Assembly (NCBI GenBank): GCA_038210415.1
Contig: JBBQWS010000022.1
Location: forward strand, 1 to 48,415
Length of the DNA stretch: 48,415 nucleotides
Reading direction: 5' to 3'
DNA from: JBBQWS01 sp038210415
GTDB taxonomy: Bacteria; Actinomycetota; Actinomycetes; Prado026
Part shown: positions 22,622 through 31,401 of the stretch, in pieces
How the letters are laid out: each line of letters starts with the position of its first letter
Position numbering within the stretch: position 1 is the first letter of the stretch
Notes under the pieces: generated by a model
Databases searched by the model: none
What the model saw: the letters and a program-made list of their open reading frames with translations, nothing else
What the model was told of the DNA's origin: nothing
Made by a program: the position numbers and the translations under genes

Positions 22622-23802
22622 AGACTCAACCAGAGGTCGGGGTCGGGCTCGAACCTGACCCGGAGCCGACCGTCACGCAGCGCCGCCCCGACGATGGTGC
22701 ACCGGCGCAGCGCGCTCGGCAGCGCGATCACCCGGCGGTACGACCCGACCGTCAGCACCAGCTCGTCGCCGATCCGGGCCAGGTCGAGGTCGGACCGGTC
22801 TGCGAAAGGCAGCAGGAACGACAGGACGAACTCCGGGCCGGACCGTTCGACGGTCATCGGCCCCTCCTCGGGAGGAGCGGCGAACGGGTCAACGGCCCCG
22901 TAGACGGTTTCGGCGAGGTCGGCCAAAGCCCGGGCACCGACCGGCTCGGCCCCCTGGTAGGCCGCGCGCAGCACCGGTAGCGGGGCGAACGACTCCTCGA
23001 CCTCGGCCAGCTGGGTCGCCTGCGCGGCCACCCAGCCGGCCCGCCAGTCGTCGGCCCCGTCGGCCGGGAAGACCCGGTTGGCCACGACACCGTCGACGCG
23101 GTAGCCGAACAACGACAGCGAGGTGAGCGTGCGGCGAGCCTCGGCGACCACGACGGCCTCCGGCGTCAGCACCAACCGAACCGACGTCTGCGGGTCGGTC
23201 AGCACGGCCCGGACCTCCGCCAGCTCGTGGTGCAACCTGGTCACGGCGTCGACGACATGCTCCTGCGGCATCGGCAGGCCGGCCACCCGGCCCAGCACCG
23301 GCCGCAGCGTGCGCGCGACCCGTCGCTCGGCCGGGAACATCCGCTCGAGGTACCAGCCGAGCAGCTCGGGCAGGGCCAGCAGCCGCAGCGTCTCGGCCGT
23401 CGGAGCACAGTCGACGACGACGAGGTCCCAACGGTCTGAGCGAACCTGGTCGCGCACCTCGAGCAGCGCCAGCACCTCCTCGGCGCCGGGGAGCACGCTG
23501 AGCTCCTCGGCGGCGAGCGAGTCGACACCGACCGAGTCGAGCACCGTCAGGAGGTACTGCTGGACCTCGCGCCACGAGTGCTCGAACCGCACCTGGGCGT
23601 CGACCTGCTGCACGAACAGGCCAGGGTCGACCTCGACCGGATCGGCCCCGACGGCTACTCCGAACGCGTCAGCCAGCGAATGGGCCGCGTCGGTGGACAG
23701 CACCAACGTCTTGAGCCCCCTGCGAGCCGCCAGGGCCGCGCTGCCGGCGGCGATGGTCGTCTTGCCGACCCCGCCCTTGCCGGTGAAGAGAACGACACGC
23801 AT
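22618..23802 (-). CDS. ArsA/Get3-family ATPase
   Basis: 394 residues. The deviant Walker A loop FTGKGGVGKTTIAAGSAALA (6-25) opens the protein, with the switch motif LSTDAAHSLADAFG and the switch II-like VVVDCAPTAETLRLLALPE. The C-terminal part (about 315-394) carries a small beta-rich domain like the alpha-crystallin-type tail of actinobacterial ArsA homologues. No arsenite Cys triad is apparent, so arsenic transport is unlikely; membrane or tail-anchor-like protein handling is an alternative. Orthologue of Rv2184c by position. A TAACCT hexamer lies eight bases before the ATG. Confidence 0.85.
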   Translation of the reverse strand: MRVVLFTGKGGVGKTTIAAGSAALAARRGLKTLVLSTDAAHSLADAFGVAVGADPVEVDPGLFVQQVDAQVRFEHSWREVQQYLLTVLDSVGVDSLAAEELSVLPGAEEVLALLEVRDQVRSDRWDLVVVDCAPTAETLRLLALPELLGWYLERMFPAERRVARTLRPVLGRVAGLPMPQEHVVDAVTRLHHELAEVRAVLTDPQTSVRLVLTPEAVVVAEARRTLTSLSLFGYRVDGVVANRVFPADGADDWRAGWVAAQATQLAEVEESFAPLPVLRAAYQGAEPVGARALADLAETVYGAVDPFAAPPEEGPMTVERSGPEFVLSFLLPFADRSDLDLARIGDELVLTVGSYRRVIALPSALRRCTIVGAALRDGRLRVRFEPDPDLWLSL

Positions 23803-23810
23803 AACCGAAG

Positions 23811-23816
23811 AGGTTA
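23811..23816 (-). promoter_or_regulatory. Candidate -10 element before the ArsA-like gene
   Basis: Minus-strand TAACCT ends eight bases before the ATG at 23802. No -35 element is convincing. Confidence 0.3.
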
Positions 23817-23848
23817 CCGGTTCGTGACCGGGCCGGGAGCCGCCGCGG

Positions 23849-24283
23849 TCAGCCTTCGACCCGCTCCTTGAGCCCCTTCAACGCGCGGTCGATGATGACC
23901 CGCTCGGCTTTGCGCTTGAACAGCCCGATCATGGGGATCTTCACGTCGACGGCGAGCCGGTAGATGACCGTGGTCAAGCCGGCCGACTCGGTGAGCGCGT
24001 AGGTGCCGTCCATCGCCTTGAGCATGTCGCCCCGGGTGAGCTGCCAGCGCAGCAGGGTGTCGCTCGCCCAGTCGTACTCCAGGACGTAGTCGTCCTTGAT
24101 CGCTCCCGCGTCGAGGACGAAGCGCACCTCGGCCGGCTTCCCGGAGTCCTCGTAGACGCTCAGGATCTCGACCAGCTTCACCTCGTCGTTCCAGTGCGGG
24201 TACGACTCGAAATCGGCGATGACCGCCATCACGTCGCCGGCAGGCGCGCCGATCGTGATGCTCGACTCGGTCTGGTCGGCCAT
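23849..24283 (-). CDS. SRPBCC / polyketide-cyclase-like protein (Rv2185c-like)
   Basis: 144 residues, a single START-like helix-grip fold: the opening SSITIGAPAGDVMAVIADFESYPHW (quoted in part: GDVMAVIADFESYPHW), central WQLTRGDMLKAMDGTYAL and a long C-terminal helix RKAERVIIDRALKGLKERV. Such proteins have a hydrophobic cavity for lipids or polyketides. It corresponds by position to Rv2185c next to the ArsA-like ATPase. Ligand unknown. Confidence 0.8.
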   Translation of the reverse strand: MADQTESSITIGAPAGDVMAVIADFESYPHWNDEVKLVEILSVYEDSGKPAEVRFVLDAGAIKDDYVLEYDWASDTLLRWQLTRGDMLKAMDGTYALTESAGLTTVIYRLAVDVKIPMIGLFKRKAERVIIDRALKGLKERVEG

Positions 24284-24337
24284 CGTCGTCCTCGCGTGGG
24301 TGAGTGGTTCAGCGAGCAGGTGGGTGCAGCCTAACCG

Positions 24338-25105
24338 TCACCACTGCATGACGTACGGCTCGCCGCGGCCGCGGAAGTGGCCGACATTCACCACCTCGGT
24401 CCGGCCGATGCGCGTGCGGGCGACCAGCGGCTGGTGCACGTGCCCGTGCAGCATCATGCGCGGCTGAGTGCGTCTGATCGCCTCGAGCGTCGCCTCGCTG
24501 CCTCGCTCGAAGCGTCGGGCCACGACGTCGTACGTGATCTCCGGCAAGGCGGGCGGGATGTGAGCGCACAGGACGTCGACCTGGCCCAAGGCCTCGACCT
24601 TGGCCGCGTACTCCTCGTCAGACACCTCGAAGGGAGTCCGGTATCGCGTCCGCAGACCTCCCCCGACGAATCCGAACACCAGCCCGTCGAGCTCGACCGT
24701 CTGCCCGTCGAGGACGTGCTGGCCGGGGCGCAGGTGCTCCGCCCAGAGGGCCGGCAGGTCTACGTTGCCGTACGTGAGGTACGCGGGCGTCGGCAGGGCA
24801 GCGAACAGCTCGGCGTACTGCTTGTCGGCGTGGGCCCCAAGCGCCGCCGACCGGTCCTCCCCGTGCTCCGCCCACAGGTCCGCGGTCAGCTCGCGCGCCT
24901 CGTCGAACCGCTGCTCGGTGCGCAGGCCGATGTACCGGGCGGTCGCCACGGCACCGAACAGCTCGGCGAAGATGCCCTGGGACGGGTCCGTGTAGTCGAG
25001 GTAGAGCAGCAGGTCGCCGAGACACACCAACGCGTCCGCGCCCACTCCCGCAGCCCTGAGCGCCGTGGTGGAGCCGTGGACATCACTGACGACGTGGATC
25101 CGCAC
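24338..25105 (-). CDS. Calcineurin-like metallophosphoesterase
   Basis: 255 residues. The five metal-binding blocks are visible: SDVHGS (7-12), GDLLLYLDY, the Asn block YGNVD, and the His blocks CAHIPPA and HGHVHQ. The enzyme should hydrolyse a phosphoester with two metal ions in the cytoplasm; nucleic acid, nucleotide or cyclic nucleotide substrates are all possible. GTG start seven bases after a TAGAGT hexamer suggests its own leaderless promoter within the minus-strand run. Confidence 0.85.
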   Translation of the reverse strand: MRIHVVSDVHGSTTALRAAGVGADALVCLGDLLLYLDYTDPSQGIFAELFGAVATARYIGLRTEQRFDEARELTADLWAEHGEDRSAALGAHADKQYAELFAALPTPAYLTYGNVDLPALWAEHLRPGQHVLDGQTVELDGLVFGFVGGGLRTRYRTPFEVSDEEYAAKVEALGQVDVLCAHIPPALPEITYDVVARRFERGSEATLEAIRRTQPRMMLHGHVHQPLVARTRIGRTEVVNVGHFRGRGEPYVMQW

Positions 25106-25112
25106 CAGACGG

Positions 25113-25118
25113 ACTCTA
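25113..25118 (-). promoter_or_regulatory. Candidate -10 element, leaderless start of phosphoesterase
   Basis: Minus-strand TAGAGT ends seven bases before the GTG at 25105. No Shine-Dalgarno is present between. Confidence 0.4.
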
Positions 25119-25131
25119 GGTCAGTCGATCC

Positions 25132-25587
25132 TCAGTGCAGGAAGCTGCCGAGCACGAACATGGCCAGCAGACCGAGCACGGTCAGCAGCGCCGCCCCGCC
25201 GAAGGCGAACATGGCGATGTTGGCCTTGCTCGAGAACCGGCCGGCCACCCCGGCCAAGGGGTCCTGGCCGCCCAGGGCGGCAAGCATGGACTCGACGTCG
25301 ACCTCGGCGAGCGGATCAGGTTCGGCGGACATGGCTACGGCGTCCGCCGGCCCGGCTGACCCGCGTCGGGCGTGCCGGCCGCCGACCCGCGCGGGGCTGG
25401 TCTCGAGCTCTTCGTCGCGCTCGAGCTCGTCATCGCGCTCGAGCTCCTCAGCCACCTCGACGGGCGCAGGCTCTGCGGCCGCCCGCTCCTCGTCGGACCT
25501 CAGGTCGGCATGGCACAGCGAGCACCAGGCGGCACCCGGCCGGATCGCCGAGCTGCAGTGCGGGCAGCGGAGGAAGCCAGTCGTCAC
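25132..25587 (-). CDS. Zinc-ribbon membrane protein
   Basis: 151 residues. An N-terminal zinc ribbon (RCPHC, Cys8 and 11; WCSLCH, Cys22 and 25) is followed by a long Glu/Arg-rich disordered linker (VAEELERDDELERDEELE) and a single C-terminal transmembrane helix (about 127-148, GGAALLTVLGLLAMFVLGSF). The ribbon would be cytoplasmic with a tail anchor. Its proximity to a Get3-like ATPase gene is suggestive, since Get3 proteins handle tail-anchored clients. Overlaps the SRPBCC gene by four bases. Confidence 0.65.
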   Translation of the reverse strand: MTTGFLRCPHCSSAIRPGAAWCSLCHADLRSDEERAAAEPAPVEVAEELERDDELERDEELETSPARVGGRHARRGSAGPADAVAMSAEPDPLAEVDVESMLAALGGQDPLAGVAGRFSSKANIAMFAFGGAALLTVLGLLAMFVLGSFLH

Positions 25588-25985
25588 TCTGGCTTAGTCG
25601 GCACGGACTCCGCAGGGCTTGAACCCGGGGCGCGATCGCCCTCGAGCTCGTCCTTCAACGCGTTGACCCAGCGCTTCCACGCCAGGGTCCGGGTGCGCCG
25701 GAGACGGGCGGCCGGCCGCGCCGCCAAAACACCGGCCGCCAGATCCACCCGGAGGAAATAATGGACCAGCGTCCCGTCGCCGACCGGTTCGAGCCAGAGC
25801 TCGTTGCTGCCGACGAACTCGCCCGAGACCGACCAGCGGATGCCGTGGTCGGCCCGGTCCATGAACACGGTGAGCTCGAGGTCGGGCCACCAGGTGCGCC
25901 ACCGCTGTGGGTCATGCGCCACAGCGGAGACGGCTCGGGGGGAGGCCACGATGAACGTCTCGTCGATCAGGTCAACGGCGGGCAC
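25584..25985 (-). CDS. SRPBCC-family protein
   Basis: 133 residues with a START-like fold: DETFIVASPRAVSAVAHDP, WRTWWPDLELTVFMDR, GIRWSVSGEFVGSNELWLEP, then TLVHYFLRVDL and a basic C-terminal helix. It is the second such protein in the run after the one at 23849-24283. It heads the seven-gene minus-strand series and lies 124 bp from the divergent fadD15. Ligand unknown. Confidence 0.7.
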   Translation of the reverse strand: MPAVDLIDETFIVASPRAVSAVAHDPQRWRTWWPDLELTVFMDRADHGIRWSVSGEFVGSNELWLEPVGDGTLVHYFLRVDLAAGVLAARPAARLRRTRTLAWKRWVNALKDELEGDRAPGSSPAESVPTKPE

Positions 25986-26109
25986 AGCGAGAGGATGCCA
26001 CCGAACGTGCCCAAACCGACATCGCGACGACGTACGTTAGCGGTAGATGCTGCGCGATAGCCTGCTGGTCCCGGCAGGAAGACCGGACAGACGTTGCAAG
26101 GAGCCCACA

Positions 26110-27900
26110 GTGCGCGAGTTCTCCGTCCCCGCTATGGCAGAGATTCCGGCCTCTGCCAATCTGTCCGACCTGATCTTCGACCTCGCGGTCAGAAGCCCAC
26201 ACCACGTGCAGTTCCGACGCCACCGGGGCGGACGCTGGGAGGACGTGACCGCGCGCGACTTCCTGAGCGAGGCGACCGCGGTGGCGAAGGGCATCATCGC
26301 GTCCGGTGTGCAGCCGGGCGAGCGGGTCGCGATCATGTCGCGCACCCGCTACGAATGGACCCTGGTCGACTTCGCGATCTGGTGCGCCGGTGCGGTCCCG
26401 GTACCCATCTACGAGACTTCCTCGGCCGAGCAGGTCGGCTGGATCCTCAGCGACTCCGAGGCGGTCGGCTGCTTCGTCGAGCATGCCCCCCACACCGCGA
26501 TCGTCGACGAGGTGCGCGACCAGGCCCCGAGCCTGCGGCACCTGTGGACGTTCGACGACGGCGCGATCGACGGGCTGGTGGCGCTGGGAGCCCACCTCGA
26601 CGACGCCGAGGTCGAGACCCGTCGGAGGTCGCTCACCTCCGACAGCCTCGCCACCTTGATCTACACGTCCGGGACCACCGGTCGGCCCAAGGGCTGCCAG
26701 CTGTCGCACGGCAACTTCATGTCCGAGGTGCGCAACATCGTGCGCGGCCTGCCCGAGCTGTTCAACGAGCAGGGCTCGACGCTGCTGTTCCTCCCGCTGG
26801 CCCACGTGTTCGCCCGGGCGATCGAGGTCGGGTGCGTCGAGGCCGGGGTGCTGATGGGCCACACCCCCGACGTGAAGAACCTGCTCGCCGACCTGGAGGT
26901 CTTCCGACCCACGTTCGTCCTGTCGGTGCCGCGGGTCTTCGAGAAGATCTTCAACAGCGCCCAGGCCAAGGCGACGGCCGAAGGCAAGGGGAAGATCTTC
27001 GACCGTGCGGCGGCGGTGGCGATCGCTTACAGCGAGGCCCTCGACCACGGCGGGCCGGGCATCCTGCTGAAGATCCAGCACACCCTCTTCGACAAGCTCG
27101 TCTACGGAAAGCTGCGCAACGCCCTCGGTGGCCGGGTCCAGTTCGCGGTCTCGGGCGGCGCTCCCCTGGGCGCGCGCTTGGGCCACTTCTTCCGCGGCAT
27201 CGGCATCGTGATCCTCGAGGGCTATGGGCTCACCGAGACCGCCGCCGGCTCCAACCTGAACCGGCCCAAGGCGATCAAGATCGGCACGGTCGGGCAGCCG
27301 ATCCCAGGAACCACCATCCGGATCGCCGACGACGGCGAGATCCTGATGAAGGGCGCCATCGTCTTCCAGGGCTACCACAACAACGACGCCGCCACCGCTG
27401 AGGCGATCGATGTCGACGGGTGGTTCCACAGCGGAGACATCGGCGAGATCGACGACGACGGGTTTCTCAAGATCACCGGGCGCAAGAAGGAGATCATCGT
27501 GACCGCGGGCGGCAAGAACGTCGCGCCCGCGGTGCTCGAGGACCGGTTGCGGGCGCACCCGCTGGTGAGCCAGTGCATCGTGGTGGGCGACAACCAGCCG
27601 TTCATCGCCTGTCTCATCACCCTTGACACCGAGGCCTTGCCGGCCTGGCTGCGGGCGCACGGACGGCCGGACGACGCCCCGATCGGTTCGTTGATCGACG
27701 ACCCCGACCTGGTCGCCACGATCCAAGGTGCGGTCGACGACGCGAACAAGGCGGTGTCGAACGCCGAGGCAATCAAGAAGTTCCACATCCTGACCGTCGA
27801 CTTCACCGAGGAAGGCGGCCAGCTCACGCCGACCTTGAAGGTCAAGCGGGGCGTAGTCATGCACGACTTCGAGTCCGAGGTCAAGGCCCTCTACGGCTGA
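26110..27900 (+). CDS. fadD15: Long-chain fatty-acid--CoA ligase (FadD15-type)
   Basis: 596 residues. Activates long-chain fatty acids to acyl-CoA through acyl-AMP. The AMP-binding P-loop YTSGTTGRPKG (about 184-194), GYGLTETAAGSN (about 371) and the hinge/lysine segment GDIGEIDDDGFLKITGRKKE followed by TAGGKNVAP are all intact. The start is GTG at 26110 because AAGGAG lies six bases before it; the frame is open upstream but without a ribosome site. Positional match to Rv2187. The 124-bp gap before it holds no recognised operator. Confidence 0.93.
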   Translation: MREFSVPAMAEIPASANLSDLIFDLAVRSPHHVQFRRHRGGRWEDVTARDFLSEATAVAKGIIASGVQPGERVAIMSRTRYEWTLVDFAIWCAGAVPVPIYETSSAEQVGWILSDSEAVGCFVEHAPHTAIVDEVRDQAPSLRHLWTFDDGAIDGLVALGAHLDDAEVETRRRSLTSDSLATLIYTSGTTGRPKGCQLSHGNFMSEVRNIVRGLPELFNEQGSTLLFLPLAHVFARAIEVGCVEAGVLMGHTPDVKNLLADLEVFRPTFVLSVPRVFEKIFNSAQAKATAEGKGKIFDRAAAVAIAYSEALDHGGPGILLKIQHTLFDKLVYGKLRNALGGRVQFAVSGGAPLGARLGHFFRGIGIVILEGYGLTETAAGSNLNRPKAIKIGTVGQPIPGTTIRIADDGEILMKGAIVFQGYHNNDAATAEAIDVDGWFHSGDIGEIDDDGFLKITGRKKEIIVTAGGKNVAPAVLEDRLRAHPLVSQCIVVGDNQPFIACLITLDTEALPAWLRAHGRPDDAPIGSLIDDPDLVATIQGAVDDANKAVSNAEAIKKFHILTVDFTEEGGQLTPTLKVKRGVVMHDFESEVKALYG

Positions 27901-27960
27901 CGCAGCGCGACCGGTAGTCCGTACGGACGCGGCCAAATGGGGTATTTCACCATCCAATGC

Positions 27961-27989
27961 GGTGACTGCCTGTGGTCAGGGCGTAACGT
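27961..27989 (+). promoter_or_regulatory. Candidate promoter of the TadZ-like gene
   Basis: GGTGAC (27961-27966) and TAACGT (27984-27989) are 17 bp apart and the second ends nine bases before the ATG at 27999. A perfect 12-base palindrome GTCCGTACGGAC at 27917-27928 lies just upstream and could be an operator. Confidence 0.3.
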
Positions 27990-27998
27990 GTTGTACCT

Positions 27999-28892
27999 AT
28001 GGACACGGCGAACTCGACACCCATCGACACCGCTCGGGCACCGGCCCGCACGGGCGTCGCTGCTGACGATGACGACCGGTGCCAGGTCGTCACGGTGTTC
28101 TCGTCGACGAGTGGCGCCGGCACGACCACGGTCGCCATCAATCTCGCCGCCACGCTCGCCCAGGACGGGCACACCCGGGTCTGCCTGGTCGACCTCGACG
28201 CCGCGTTCCGCGAGATCTCCGCTGCTATGTCGCTCGATTCCGCCACCGGGCTCGGCGACGCGGTGCACCAGTCGACGCTCGACGTGGATTCCGTCCTGGC
28301 GCTGCTCACGCCACACCCGGCGGGCGTGAGCGTGCTCCTCGCGCCGGACGCACGCGACGACACGACAGCCGTGCCTCCCGCAGTCCTGACCCGGGTGCTC
28401 GGTGTCCTGCGTGGCCAGTTCGACTACGTCGTCATCGACACCCCGTCGACCTTCGACGAGCTCGTCCTGGCCGCCTTCGAGGCGAGCGACCGGATCGTGA
28501 CCGTGGCGACCTTCGACGTCGAACCCTTGAAGGATCTGCGCCTGACCCTGGAAACCCTCGGCCTGCTCGCCGCCCCCGGCCGCGTCAGCCCTCCCGAGGC
28601 CGGCTGGCGGATCGTGATCAACCGGGTGGAGTCCAGCACCGGGCTCGCCGCCGCCGAAGCCGGGCGCACGCTGCCGGTACCCGTGTGTGCCGAGCTGCCG
28701 CTCTCGGACGAGCTCGAGGGATCGCCGCCCCCCGGGTCCCCGCTCGTCGTGCGCTGCCCCCAGGACGCCTTCAGCGTGGCCGTCCAGGCTCTCGCGCACG
28801 ACCAGATCCGCTCGGCCGACGGGCGTCGTCAGGGTCCGGAACATCCACAACGGCGGACCCTCGGCGCCCTCCGCAGGCTCTGGCGACCGTGA
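27999..28892 (+). CDS. TadZ/CpaE-like MinD-family ATPase with atypical P-loop
   Basis: 297 residues. MinD/ParA fold: a P-loop at residues 35-44, SSTSGAGTTT, then VAINLAATLAQDGHTRVCLV with DLDAAF, DYVVIDTPSTF (Walker B region) and VINRVESS. The conserved P-loop lysine of GKT is Thr42, as in many TadZ/CpaE proteins that localise Tad pilus machinery and have unusual Walker A loops. No response-regulator-like N-terminal domain is present, only about 27 disordered residues. Loss of the Lys suggests weak or no ATP hydrolysis. It is followed by a two-component pair and a Flp-like pilin. Confidence 0.75.
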   Translation: MDTANSTPIDTARAPARTGVAADDDDRCQVVTVFSSTSGAGTTTVAINLAATLAQDGHTRVCLVDLDAAFREISAAMSLDSATGLGDAVHQSTLDVDSVLALLTPHPAGVSVLLAPDARDDTTAVPPAVLTRVLGVLRGQFDYVVIDTPSTFDELVLAAFEASDRIVTVATFDVEPLKDLRLTLETLGLLAAPGRVSPPEAGWRIVINRVESSTGLAAAEAGRTLPVPVCAELPLSDELEGSPPPGSPLVVRCPQDAFSVAVQALAHDQIRSADGRRQGPEHPQRRTLGALRRLWRP

Positions 28893-28938
28893 CCTGCCGC
28901 GCCACGCCGATCACGCAACGTGGCGCGACACCGGTCCG

Positions 28939-30600
28939 ATGTGCCACCGTCGGGCCGTGAACCTGCGTGCGCTCCTCGCCAACCCCCGCGGGGCCGCCAT
29001 CATCGCCCGTGCGATGGCGTACGGCCTGTGCGTCTCGCTCGCTCTGATTCGCGGCTCGTTCAGCGGCCAGATCAAGGTGCTCGCTGCGCTGCTCGCCATC
29101 GCTGTCATCGCCTCGGTCATCACCGCACGGCACCCGGTGCCGTGGGCGCCGTACGTCGAGTCAGCGCTGGCCGCCGGGGTTGTGGCCTGGATCAGCCCGT
29201 CCGACCCGATCGGCTTGCCCTACCTGCTGGCGCCAGCGATCGAGGCAGGTTTGCTGTGGGGGGTCGGTTCGGTCGTCACGACGGTCGGCCTCGCCGCGTT
29301 CGCGCTCACCCTGGCCCCGCTGGCGGCCCCCCGGTCGTTCAACGCGCGAGTCTACGGCTCACTGGTCGCCGAGTGGATCGTGCTCGCCCTGTCGTCCGGA
29401 GTGGTCGCGGCCTGGGTACGACGGGTCCGCAACCGCACCATCGACCCCGGCGCCTCCGCCACCTCGTACGCCGCCGCCTACCGCCTGCTGTCCCAGCTGC
29501 GGGTCGTCTCCCGGTCACTGTCCGGAGGGCTCGACGCGTACAGCCTCGGCAACGCGCTGCTGGAGAACCTCCGCACCGCGATGCCCTATACCCGGGCCGC
29601 CGTGTTCGTGCGGTCCGAGGGCGGACGGCTGGCCCCGCTGGCGTTCTCCGGTGTCAGCCGGCCCGACTGGGTGCCGTCGATCGACGACGACTCCCCCTGG
29701 GCCGAGTCTTGGAGCTCCGGATTGCCACGCCGGCACGTGGGGACGTTCTCCGACGCGTTCGGCGGCTTCTCGGCCGTCCTGCCGCTGCGGGTCGGCGTGC
29801 GCGTCGTCGGACTGGTCGGGATGGAACGGCTCGAGACCCCGTTCACCCAGGAGCAGCTGGCTGTCAGCGCTGAGCTGGTCGACGAGGCCGCGCTACGCAT
29901 CGAGACGGCGGTCCTGTTCGCCGAGGTGCGTCAGATCGCGACCGCCGAGGAGCGTCGTCGCCTCGCCCGCGAGATCCACGACGGGATCGCCCAGGAGCTC
30001 GCGTCGCTCGGCTACGTCATCGACGACATGGGCTACCGGGCCGAGGACGACGCGCAACGCGAAGCGATGCAGTACCTGCGTGGCGAGCTGACCCGGATCA
30101 TCTCCGAGCTACGGCTGTCGATCTTCGACCTGCGCAGCGAGGTGCTGGCCACGACGGGGCTGGGCGCCGCCCTGTCCGACCACGTGCGCACCGTCGGGGC
30201 CACGTCCGACCTGACCGTCCACCTCGAGCTCGACGAGTCACCGCAGCGGCTGCGCACGGAGGCCGAGGCCGAGCTCCTCCGGATCGCCCAGGAGGCGGTC
30301 ACCAACGTGCGCAAGCACGCCTCCGCGGCCAACTTGTGGGTGACGGTGCGCACCGCGCCTCCGGCGGCGCTGCTACGAATCGAGGATGATGGGCTCGGGT
30401 TGCGAGCCGGACGTGCCGACAGTTACGGAATGGAGATCATGCGCGAGCGCGCAGAGCGACTGGGGGCCGAGCTCACGGTCCGGGCCCGCCCCAGCGGCGG
30501 AACCATCGTCGAAGTCATCCTGGGCGGCCCTGACTCGGCTTCCGGAACCCCGCGTTCCGACGAGGGAGGTGCCCATGTCCACGACGGTGCTGCTCGTTGA
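28939..30600 (+). CDS. Membrane sensor histidine kinase (MASE-like, GAF, HisKA_3)
   Basis: 553 residues. About five to six transmembrane helices fill residues 25-165 (including VLAALLAIAVIASVITA and SVVTTVGLAAFALTLAPL). A GAF-like domain follows (about 185-325, LGNALLENLRTAMPYTRAAV). The dimerisation/phosphoacceptor helix is RRLAREIHDGIAQELASLGY with His347 from this start, and the ATPase domain has EAVTNVRKHASA (N box) and EDDGLGL (G1). This is the NarL/DesK type of kinase. GTG at 28957 is an alternative start; neither has a clear ribosome-binding site. It overlaps the regulator gene by 26 bp. Confidence 0.88.
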   Translation: MCHRRAVNLRALLANPRGAAIIARAMAYGLCVSLALIRGSFSGQIKVLAALLAIAVIASVITARHPVPWAPYVESALAAGVVAWISPSDPIGLPYLLAPAIEAGLLWGVGSVVTTVGLAAFALTLAPLAAPRSFNARVYGSLVAEWIVLALSSGVVAAWVRRVRNRTIDPGASATSYAAAYRLLSQLRVVSRSLSGGLDAYSLGNALLENLRTAMPYTRAAVFVRSEGGRLAPLAFSGVSRPDWVPSIDDDSPWAESWSSGLPRRHVGTFSDAFGGFSAVLPLRVGVRVVGLVGMERLETPFTQEQLAVSAELVDEAALRIETAVLFAEVRQIATAEERRRLAREIHDGIAQELASLGYVIDDMGYRAEDDAQREAMQYLRGELTRIISELRLSIFDLRSEVLATTGLGAALSDHVRTVGATSDLTVHLELDESPQRLRTEAEAELLRIAQEAVTNVRKHASAANLWVTVRTAPPAALLRIEDDGLGLRAGRADSYGMEIMRERAERLGAELTVRARPSGGTIVEVILGGPDSASGTPRSDEGGAHVHDGAAR

Positions 30601-31222
30601 CGACCACGAGCTGATCCGGCAGGGACTTCGCCGGGCGTTCGAGCGGGCCGCAGACTTCGAGGTGGTGGGCGAGGCCGGCAGCGTCGCCGACGCCTTCCGC
30701 AAGCTCGACGCGCTCACCCCCGACGTGGTCGTGGTCGACATGCGACTGCCTGATGGCAGCGGCCTGGAGATCGTGAAGGCCGCTCGCAAGGCTCGCGCCG
30801 ACCTCGGCATCGTGGTGCTCACCATGTACGCCGGCGACGAGCAGCTGTTCGGCGCTCTCGACGCCGGGGCTTCCGCGTTCGTCCCCAAGGACGCCCCGAC
30901 CGACGACGTGCTCTCGGCTGCGCGGCACGCCGCCGCCTCGCCCCAGGCGTTCACGGCTCGTGACCTCGCCGAGGCGATGAAACGTCGGCTGACCCCCACG
31001 GGGCCGCAGCTCTCGCCGCGCGAGAAGGAGGTGCTCGGCCTGCTCGCCGACGGCCTCGGGGTGGCCGCGATCTCCCGCAAGCTCTACATCAGCGAGTCGA
31101 CGGCCAAGACCCACATCTCCAAGTTGTACGAGAAGCTGGGCGCGGCGAACCGGGCGCAGGCCATCATGTCGGCGCTGCGGCTCGGCCTGATCCGACAGGA
31201 CCACGGCCAGCCCACGATCTAG
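30575..31222 (+). CDS. NarL/LuxR-type response regulator
   Basis: 215 residues. The receiver domain has acidic residues Asp9/Asp10, phosphoacceptor Asp55 in VVVVDMRLPDGSG, Thr in VVLTMY and Lys in FVPKDAP. The C-terminal LuxR helix-turn-helix is LSPREKEVLGLLADGLGVAA with ISRKLYISESTAKTHISKLY. ATG at 30575 follows GAGGGAGG by five bases. It is the cognate partner of the overlapping histidine kinase. Its targets may include the Flp-like gene 180 bp downstream, but no operator is recognised. Confidence 0.93.
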   Translation: MSTTVLLVDDHELIRQGLRRAFERAADFEVVGEAGSVADAFRKLDALTPDVVVVDMRLPDGSGLEIVKAARKARADLGIVVLTMYAGDEQLFGALDAGASAFVPKDAPTDDVLSAARHAAASPQAFTARDLAEAMKRRLTPTGPQLSPREKEVLGLLADGLGVAAISRKLYISESTAKTHISKLYEKLGAANRAQAIMSALRLGLIRQDHGQPTI

Positions 31223-31232
31223 GCAGAGGAAT

Positions 31233-31252
31233 CGCCTCATACACCCGAGGCG
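31233..31252 (+). terminator. Weak hairpin after the response regulator
   Basis: CGCCTC and GAGGCG form a 6-bp stem with an 8-base loop, ten bases after the stop. There is no T tract. It may partly separate the regulator from the Flp-like gene. Confidence 0.25.
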
Positions 31253-31401
31253 GCGATCGCGGTTGCAGAACCGGATCCACCGTTCGGCCAAACGGGTGTA
31301 ACCGCGCGGTCGATCCGCTCGGGCCGCTTCGTCAGCGATTCTTGCAGCAAGTGGGCTGACAGCGGCTCGCGTGCGTGCAGCGAAGGGACCAAGCAGTCAA
31401 C

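Noticed and set aside
22618..23802. Arsenite-pump ATPase (ArsA) reading of the P-loop ATPase
   Set aside because: No metalloid-binding Cys triad and no ars genes nearby; position matches the mycobacterial Rv2184c type.
27917..27928. Perfect palindrome GTCCGTACGGAC after fadD15 as a terminator
   Set aside because: It has no loop-forming spacer or T tract, so it is better kept only as a possible operator; a 12-base palindrome in GC-rich DNA is weak evidence.
25972..27957. 661-codon minus-strand open frame opposite fadD15
   Set aside because: Antisense to a complete acyl-CoA ligase with all motifs; low-complexity acidic/Arg composition typical of a shadow frame.
28079..28960. Arg/Pro-rich frame overlapping the TadZ-like gene
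   Set aside because: Plus-one frame of the TadZ-like gene; only the frame at 27999 shows a MinD-type fold.
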